Below, one piece after another: positions 58,026 through 64,000 of a DNA stretch of 64,000 bases. The notes beneath the pieces were generated by a model, which did not search any database, was not told the origin of the DNA, and worked only from the letters and a program-made list of their open reading frames with translations. A program made the position numbers and the translations under genes. The DNA comes from Flavobacterium sp. ov086. GTDB taxonomy: Bacteria > Bacteroidota > Bacteroidia > Flavobacteriales > Flavobacteriaceae. The stretch's first letter is position 1. Each line of letters starts with the position of its first letter. The stretch spans positions 62,001 to 126,000 of the forward strand of contig NZ_FZNL01000005.1 in assembly GCF_900187965.1 (NCBI RefSeq), read 5' to 3'.

Positions 58026-61000
58026 ATGAATCTATCAAGGCCTAAAAAAAGTAAATGGGGGTTATTTATCTACCTGTTATTATTCACAGCGGTGCAAGCA
58101 ATTGCACAAACGCAAAATCCTATTGTATCGGGTACGGTAATATCCGAAAATGGCGAGTCTCTGCCAGGGGTAACCGTACAAATTGAAAACAATGATCATA
58201 AAATAGTGGCTTCAAATATTACCGACGAAAAGGGTTTATTTACAACAACTGGCTTAAAATTAGGAGAAATCTATAACTTCTCTTTTTCCTGTGTGGGATA
58301 TCAATCCACTCAAATAAAAGCATTTGAAGTAAAAGATGGTACTAATACCCTTTTAGCAAGATTAAAAGATAGTAACGAGAAATTAAATGAAGTAGTGGTG
58401 GTTGGGTATGGCACCCAACAAAAGCGTTTTGTTACTGGTTCTGTGACCAAAGTTAATGCTGAGCAACTGTCTAATTATAGCGGAAGCAACTTTGCCCAAC
58501 AATTGAGTGGTAAAGCTGCCGGTATTCAAATTAACGAAGCCTCCGGGCAGCCTGGTTCAAACCCTCAAATCATCATTAGGGGTATTGGTACACTTACTGC
58601 GGGACGTAACCCTTTGGTGGTGGTAGATGGTTTCCCTCTTACAGAAGGAACTTCTTTCAATTACATTAATCCAAATGACATAGAAAGTCTTGAAGTATTA
58701 AAAGATCCTGCATCAGCATCTATATATGGTTCCAGAGCTGCAAACGGAGTAATTCTTATCACTACCAAAAAAAGTAAGGCAGACAAATTTAATGTTACTA
58801 TAGACGCTTATACCGGATTTCAACAACGAGCAGATAAAGTAGAATATGTTAACGCTCATGATGCTGCTATTTTCTTTACTGAAGCAAGAGATCAGGGATA
58901 TATATCCAAAGATCCTGCAAACAGAAGCATAAATGATGACCGTGCGACCAGAGTTGCAAAAGGAGCTTCGTTGAGAGAATTACGTCTAAATTATCTGGAC
59001 CCTTACCTGAACAACCAGCCCGGCTTGACAGATACAAACTGGATGAATGAAATATTCCGTACAGCACCTATAAGTAATATAAATGTGGCTTTGAGCGGCG
59101 GGAACGGAAAAACATCGTACTATACCTCTTTCAATGCCTTCAATCAGGAAGGTTTAGTGATCGAAAACGGACTAAAACGTTACAGTGCCAGCATAAAACT
59201 AAACAATAAATTATCCGATAAGGCTGACTTTGGTGTAAGTCTTAACCCTTCTTATACAATACAGCGTTATTATGATGCGAATGGTGGATTTGACGAACCA
59301 ATTGGTGCAATGGCAGTTATGTATCCTTTCTTCAAACCATATAATGATGACGGTACTTTGGCCATCAGTCAACAAATAAAAGCCAATCAGCCCGAAGATG
59401 GTGCCTTGGTAGAAAATCCGGTTGCCCAACTTAAGATGATAAAAAACAATCGTACTTTTTTCAAACTTTATGGGAATGCATTTATCAATTATTCTATAAT
59501 TAATGGCTTAAAATATAAATTTTCTTTAGGCGGGGATTTTTCACAAAGTATGTATGATTTTTATAACCCTTCTAATCTGGGAGCTTATCGTACACCTGCA
59601 CCTAAACCTGCAACTACTTCACAGACAGACGGATCACTAACAAATTACTTATTGGAACATACCTTAACGTATTCTAAAAAAATTGACAAGCACGATTTTA
59701 CCCTTTTGACAGGTTACAGTTATCAGAAAGAAAATTCATTCTCAACTATCATAACCGGGGCAAATATTGCCGATGATAATATAGACAACATTGGTGGAGC
59801 CAGTTCTTTTACTGTAAATGCTAACAGATACAGATGGGTGCAAATCTCTTATTTTTCAAGATTGCAATATATTTTTGCAGACAAGTACATTGCCTCATTC
59901 TCTTATAGAATGGATGGTTCTTCAAGATTTGGAGCCGATAGCAGATGGGGTAAATTCCCTTCGGTAACAGCTGGTTGGATTTTTAGTAAAGAAGGATTCT
60001 TCCCTGAGCAAGATGTTGTTAGTTTCGGAAAATTGAGAGCGACCTGGGGACGCTCCGGCAATAATCAAATTGGTTCTTATGGTTCATTGGGTATTGTAAC
60101 AGGAGGTAATGCCGCCAACAATTATGTATGGGGTAATACGCCTGCTTCGGGCTTTAGTGCTTCAACCACACCAAATTTAAATCTTTCGTGGGAAACCAAT
60201 ACTTCTTATAATTTAGGTTTGGATTTGCAATTATTTAGAAAAATTGACATTACTGCCGAATATTATAATGCCACTACTTCTAATTTATTACTGGATGTGC
60301 CTGTTCCGCAACAATCGGGTTTTAGTAGCTCCTTACAAAATATTGGAAAAGTTCAAAATAAAGGAGTAGATCTTAACATCTCTGCCAGTGATATCAAATT
60401 AGGCCAAGTGAGATGGAATCCTAGTGCGAATATCTCTTTCAATAAAAATGAAGTATTGGCTTTGGCTCCAGGTCAGACACAAATAATTGCTGGTGATATA
60501 GGCAGTATTATTACAAAAGTGGGCGGTCCCATAGCCGAGTATTACGGTTATCAGATTATGGGTGTATATAAAACACAAGATCAGTTTAATGATCCAAAGA
60601 CACCAAAATTACCAGGCACACAAATGGGAGATTATATTGTAAAAGATGTAAATGGAGATGGCGTAATTGATACCAAAGACTGGAGACCAATGGGGACTTA
60701 TTCTCCAAAATTCACTTATGGATTCTCCAATTCTTTTGCTTACAAAAACTTTTCATTATCCTTTTCATTAACTGGTGTTGAGGGCCGTAAGGTGTATGAA
60801 TCAAATTTAGCTTCAAGAGGAGAAGCCGGAGAAGGATTTGCTCTGCCAACAAAATATTATTTTGAAAACAGATACCATCCTATAGATAATCCGAATGGAA
60901 TTTTTGCTCAACCCAACTTAGGAAATTTTTCGGCAGCCCGAAGAGCTACAAAAGCATCAAATTTGTATATCCTTAATGCCGATTATTTGAGGCTTCGTGA

Positions 61001-61217
61001 TGTGCAGCTTGCCTATACACTTCCTTCATATGTAGTAAAAAGAGCCAAAATAGCGAACATGAAAATTTATGTGGGCGGAAACAATTTGTTCACCATTACA
61101 AAATACAGAGGAACGAATCCGGAAGGAACTACAGGCTCTGCCTTAACAAACGGGCAAGCTACATCCAACTATCCTATAGCCAGGACGTTTATTTTTGGTA
61201 CCAATATTTCTCTTTAA
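58026..61217 (+). CDS. SusC/RagA-type TonB-linked outer-membrane transporter
   Basis: A 1063-residue transporter with a signal peptide (to about 27), a carboxypeptidase-regulatory-like N-terminal domain (SGTVISENGESLPGVTVQIE, 34-53 onward) and the TonB-box-like NEVVVVGYGTQQKRFVTGSV. A plug (IRGIGTLTAGRNPLVVVDGF; SIYGSRAANGVILITTKK) and a 22-strand barrel ending TFIFGTNISL follow. There is no N-terminal STN signalling domain, despite the adjacent sigma/FecR genes. It imports oligosaccharides or other nutrients with the SusD lipoprotein downstream (17 bp). Confidence 0.9.
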   Translation: MNLSRPKKSKWGLFIYLLLFTAVQAIAQTQNPIVSGTVISENGESLPGVTVQIENNDHKIVASNITDEKGLFTTTGLKLGEIYNFSFSCVGYQSTQIKAFEVKDGTNTLLARLKDSNEKLNEVVVVGYGTQQKRFVTGSVTKVNAEQLSNYSGSNFAQQLSGKAAGIQINEASGQPGSNPQIIIRGIGTLTAGRNPLVVVDGFPLTEGTSFNYINPNDIESLEVLKDPASASIYGSRAANGVILITTKKSKADKFNVTIDAYTGFQQRADKVEYVNAHDAAIFFTEARDQGYISKDPANRSINDDRATRVAKGASLRELRLNYLDPYLNNQPGLTDTNWMNEIFRTAPISNINVALSGGNGKTSYYTSFNAFNQEGLVIENGLKRYSASIKLNNKLSDKADFGVSLNPSYTIQRYYDANGGFDEPIGAMAVMYPFFKPYNDDGTLAISQQIKANQPEDGALVENPVAQLKMIKNNRTFFKLYGNAFINYSIINGLKYKFSLGGDFSQSMYDFYNPSNLGAYRTPAPKPATTSQTDGSLTNYLLEHTLTYSKKIDKHDFTLLTGYSYQKENSFSTIITGANIADDNIDNIGGASSFTVNANRYRWVQISYFSRLQYIFADKYIASFSYRMDGSSRFGADSRWGKFPSVTAGWIFSKEGFFPEQDVVSFGKLRATWGRSGNNQIGSYGSLGIVTGGNAANNYVWGNTPASGFSASTTPNLNLSWETNTSYNLGLDLQLFRKIDITAEYYNATTSNLLLDVPVPQQSGFSSSLQNIGKVQNKGVDLNISASDIKLGQVRWNPSANISFNKNEVLALAPGQTQIIAGDIGSIITKVGGPIAEYYGYQIMGVYKTQDQFNDPKTPKLPGTQMGDYIVKDVNGDGVIDTKDWRPMGTYSPKFTYGFSNSFAYKNFSLSFSLTGVEGRKVYESNLASRGEAGEGFALPTKYYFENRYHPIDNPNGIFAQPNLGNFSAARRATKASNLYILNADYLRLRDVQLAYTLPSYVVKRAKIANMKIYVGGNNLFTITKYRGTNPEGTTGSALTNGQATSNYPIARTFIFGTNISL

Positions 61218-61234
61218 CAACTAAAACGAATACA

Positions 61235-62644
61235 ATGAAAAAAATATTTTTTGCAATAATTGGTGCTGTCTCTCTTGTTTCCTGCAGCAGCGACCTGGAT
61301 CAACATCCCTTAACTGATAAAGAGTCAGGTAAGTTTTTGACTACCGAGACCGAAGTAGAAGAATATGTAGTGGCAACCTATGCCTCATTGCAGGCAAATG
61401 GATTGTATGGCTTGTATTTGCCCGCTATGGGCGAAGTTCCTTCTGACAATACTTATGAAGAAGTGCCGGCAAATGACGGTGCAATTTACGGAGATTTAGA
61501 AGAATTTAAAACCGTTCCGACAAATGGAATGATTGCCGATAACTGGAAAGCCAGCTACGTTACCATACAACGCTGTAATGTAGTATTGAACAGAATAGCC
61601 GGAGTAGCCTACAAAGCAGATGCTGTAAAAAACTCCAGAATTGGAGAGATGAAGTTCATAAGAGCGTTAATTTACTTTAATCTGGTACAGTTTTATGGTG
61701 ATGTTCCTTTGACAACGGACGAAACCAAAGATCCAAATGTGTATTTTGGTAAAGGCCGCCAACCGGCAGCCGATGTTTATAAGCAAATTATCCAGGACCT
61801 TACAGAAGCAATTGCGACTTTACCTACATCAACAACACAATCAGGACGTGTAATAAAAACAGCAGCTCAGGCTTTGTTAGGGAAAGTGTACCTTACACAA
61901 AAGGATTACACTAACGCAAAAATCCAAATTGATGCAGTTGTAAATTCTGGTGCACACGCACTATTCAATGATCCAACGACACTTTTTGATTTGACAAATG
62001 AAAACGTAAGTGAATTTATTTTTTCAGTGCAGTTTGGTTCAGGTATCAACAGTAATACAGAGGGCAGCACTATGGTTCAACAGTTTTCGCCTTCGGGTGT
62101 AATGAGTGGTGCCAAAGGACATAGCTTGCCTACAAAAGAACTATACAGCAAATACATTGTAGGGGATAAAAGAAAAGATAACTATGTTAAACTTTCCTCT
62201 GCCGGTACGCCGTATAATAATAAACTAAAAAAACCTGTAGCACCAACACCTCCTGCTGATGGCGGAAGTAATACAGTGGTACTTCGCTATGCTGACGTGT
62301 TATTGATGCAGGCTGAAATTGAAAACGAATTGGGTAATACACTCACAACGGCAAAACCAGCACTGGATAAAGTAAGAACCAGAGCCGGACTTGCTCCAAC
62401 AACTGCCCTTACACAAGATGATTTGCGTGATGCCATTGAACTGGAAAGACGTTTAGAATTGATAGGAGAAGGGTATCGTTGGTTGGATTTACTAAGAACC
62501 GGAAAGGCAATAAGCACTATGAATTCTTGGTTCATTTCTCAAAATAAACCTACCAGAGTAACTACTCAGTTCCTTTTAATGCCTATTCCGCAAAATCAAA
62601 GAGATGCTGATCCTACCATAACACAAAATAAAGATTATCAATAG
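61235..62644 (+). CDS. SusD/RagB-family nutrient-binding lipoprotein
   Basis: A 469-residue SusD-like lipoprotein with lipobox LVSC (Cys17). The SusD N-terminal region (TTETEVEEYVVATYASLQAN, VTIQRCNVVLNRI) is followed by TPR-like helices (KFIRALIYFNLVQFYGDVPL; ALLGKVYLTQKDYTNAKIQI). The C-terminal part has RYADVLLMQAEIENELG, ELERRLELIGEGYRWLDLLR and LLMPIPQNQRDADP. It forms the lid of the SusC transporter at the cell surface. Ligand specificity is not predictable. Confidence 0.9.
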   Translation: MKKIFFAIIGAVSLVSCSSDLDQHPLTDKESGKFLTTETEVEEYVVATYASLQANGLYGLYLPAMGEVPSDNTYEEVPANDGAIYGDLEEFKTVPTNGMIADNWKASYVTIQRCNVVLNRIAGVAYKADAVKNSRIGEMKFIRALIYFNLVQFYGDVPLTTDETKDPNVYFGKGRQPAADVYKQIIQDLTEAIATLPTSTTQSGRVIKTAAQALLGKVYLTQKDYTNAKIQIDAVVNSGAHALFNDPTTLFDLTNENVSEFIFSVQFGSGINSNTEGSTMVQQFSPSGVMSGAKGHSLPTKELYSKYIVGDKRKDNYVKLSSAGTPYNNKLKKPVAPTPPADGGSNTVVLRYADVLLMQAEIENELGNTLTTAKPALDKVRTRAGLAPTTALTQDDLRDAIELERRLELIGEGYRWLDLLRTGKAISTMNSWFISQNKPTRVTTQFLLMPIPQNQRDADPTITQNKDYQ

Positions 62645-62735
62645 TAATAAGTAAACAATCGCCATAATTAAGCATCACAATTTGATACTGAAACATGGCG
62701 ATTTTTATTTTTCTAAAAAACGAATTCATAAACAG

Positions 62736-64000
62736 ATGAAAAAGCTATCAATAACATTGTTCACTTTTTTTATTTACACTTTTGCAATAGCACAAGAAAA
62801 TAATGACACGACCAGTATTCTTTGGAAAGAAGGTTACATGGACATACACCATATCAACACTGGTAGAGGTGTCTGTACTTTTTTTATATTGCCGGATGGA
62901 ACAACCATGATGGTTGATGCCGGAGATATGGACGATACCTATTATGCAGGACCTGATTCCAGAAGCTGGCCCTTGACGGTAACACCTGCCTATCCTGATA
63001 CGAGTAAAAATTCAGGCGAGTGGATTGTTGATTATATGAAACAGGTTTATCCGCAGGTTAAACAAATTGATTATGCTCTTATTACCCATTTTCACACAGA
63101 TCATATGGGAGTCATTCGCTCGGATAGCAAAACAGCTCTGCAAGGCGGATACAAACTTACAGGAATTACTCAGGTTGGTGATTTAGTTCCTATCAAAAAA
63201 TTGATTGACCGTAGTGCTCCTGACTACAATTTTCCGCTTGATTTAAATAAATATTATACCGAACAAAACAGCATTTTCCTTAATTATCAAAAATTTATTG
63301 CAGAAAATAAAAAAAAGGGTTTGAAAGCAGAAGGTCTTAGCGTGGGAAATTCGGATCAATTGGTACTTATCAAAAACAAAAAAAAATATCCGGATTTTCG
63401 CATAACCGGAGTGAAGAGCAGCGGTACAATCTGGACAGGTGTTGGTAATCAAACACAACAATACATTTTGGCTGACAGCATCGTTAAAAAAGGGAAATTC
63501 AACGAAAATCCTTTGAGTCTTGCCATAAAACTTAGTTACGGGAAATTTGATTACTTCACCGGTGGAGATAACACCGGATTGCAAGGCTATGGTTTACCCA
63601 AGTGGTTTGACACAGAAACTCCCATGGCAAAAGCCGTAGGCAAAGTAGAAGTAACAACCTTGGATCATCATGGTAATCGTGATGGTACCAACGAAAATTT
63701 TCTTTCGTATTTGCAGCCGCAGGTTGTGGTAGAGCAAACCTGGTGCAGCGACCATCCCGGTCAGGAAGTAATGCACAGGCTTTTATCAGACCATATTTAC
63801 AAAGGGGAAAAAAACATCTTTGCGACCAATATTCAGGAAGTAACCAAGCACACATTAGGCTATTGGTTTACCAAAGGATATAAAAGTATGTTTGGACACG
63901 TAATTGTTCGGGTTTTACCAGGAGGCAATTCGTTTTATGTTCTCATTGCCGAGACAGTAAACGGTAAGATTCAAATAAAAAAATCATTCGGACCCTATAA
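62736..64000 (+). CDS. exported MBL-fold hydrolase (runs off window end)
   Basis: 421 codons are present before the window ends in frame (last residues FGPY). A signal peptide (MKKLSITLFTFFIYTFAIAQ) is followed by an MBL fold of the ComEC/DNA-internalisation-like type: FFILPDGTTMMVDAGDMDDT, ALITHFHTDHMG (HxHxDH metal site) and LSYGKFDYFTGGDNTG. TLDHHGNRDGTNENFL supplies further His/Asp ligands. It follows SusD by 91 bp and is probably the degradative cargo of this locus, acting in the periplasm on a phosphoester or similar. The substrate is unknown. Confidence 0.85.
   Translation, partial: MKKLSITLFTFFIYTFAIAQENNDTTSILWKEGYMDIHHINTGRGVCTFFILPDGTTMMVDAGDMDDTYYAGPDSRSWPLTVTPAYPDTSKNSGEWIVDYMKQVYPQVKQIDYALITHFHTDHMGVIRSDSKTALQGGYKLTGITQVGDLVPIKKLIDRSAPDYNFPLDLNKYYTEQNSIFLNYQKFIAENKKKGLKAEGLSVGNSDQLVLIKNKKKYPDFRITGVKSSGTIWTGVGNQTQQYILADSIVKKGKFNENPLSLAIKLSYGKFDYFTGGDNTGLQGYGLPKWFDTETPMAKAVGKVEVTTLDHHGNRDGTNENFLSYLQPQVVVEQTWCSDHPGQEVMHRLLSDHIYKGEKNIFATNIQEVTKHTLGYWFTKGYKSMFGHVIVRVLPGGNSFYVLIAETVNGKIQIKKSFGPY

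Noticed and set aside
63243..63855. Minus-strand ORFs near the window end
   Set aside because: They lie opposite a continuous MBL-fold frame with a signal peptide and HxHxDH motif that simply runs past the window edge.

Overview
The window looks like a chromosomal segment of a Flavobacterium-like member of the Bacteroidota. The evidence is AT-rich DNA, promoters of the TAnnTTTG (-7) type, A-rich start regions without Shine-Dalgarno sequences, lipoboxes with the lipidated Cys near residues 15-18, a sigma/FecR/SusC/SusD locus, DUF4833 and DUF6252 proteins, and TonB receptors. No rRNA, tRNA, CRISPR array, phage or plasmid backbone was recognised.

Region by region. Positions 1-2436: start of a flavoprotein, then a serine-hydrolase gene paired with an unrecognised 329-residue protein. 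2887-7036: an SDR, a tiny ORF ending in seven consecutive Cys codons, and a tightly packed membrane/lipid-like operon (PhyH dioxygenase, 50-residue ORF, CDP-alcohol phosphatidyltransferase, GtrA), followed by a DUF4833 protein. 7109-9064: a lipoprotein and a secreted amidohydrolase. 9090-10764: an integron-cassette-like block of three small genes with attC-like imperfect palindromes, bracketed by direct repeats. 10796-14669: TonB receptor, XRE regulator and a membrane protein. 14855-22892: a frameshifted aldo/keto reductase with its AraC regulator, IS6 remnants, an HxlR/SnoaL pair, and an AraC gene followed by an acetyltransferase, a cyclophilin-like lipoprotein and a hydrolase.

23444-32122 is one long minus-strand cluster: TetR, TolC, membrane-fusion protein, RND pump, 3-hydroxyacyl-CoA dehydrogenase, SDR and an SRPBCC lipoprotein. 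Matching TGAACGWTGTTCA palindromes lie upstream of tetR and of tolC. 32668-48980 is dense in regulators (HxlR, AraC, Crp/Fnr) paired with short redox enzymes (SDR, MDR, F420-type dehydrogenase, OYE) and NTF2-fold proteins, and it carries gene debris including an OsmC fragment joined to an SDR tail. 49286-55383 holds a broken amidohydrolase and an AraC-adjacent MDR/NmrA/OYE operon. 56144-64000 is an ECF sigma/FecR/SusC/SusD locus with a secreted metallo-beta-lactamase-fold enzyme running off the window end.

The most interesting signals are: (1) the poly-Cys mini-ORF with a stem bracketing its Cys codons just upstream of the PhyH operon; (2) gene-cassette-like units whose ends are inverted copies of each other, with no integrase in view; (3) a dispersed element of about 160 bp with a hairpin, in five copies; (4) a 54-bp repeat that supplies the same first 18 codons to two unrelated exported proteins; (5) an AraC-type double operator present at two promoters with identical spacing to the -7 box; (6) a nested palindrome of about 240 bp at 32384-32625.
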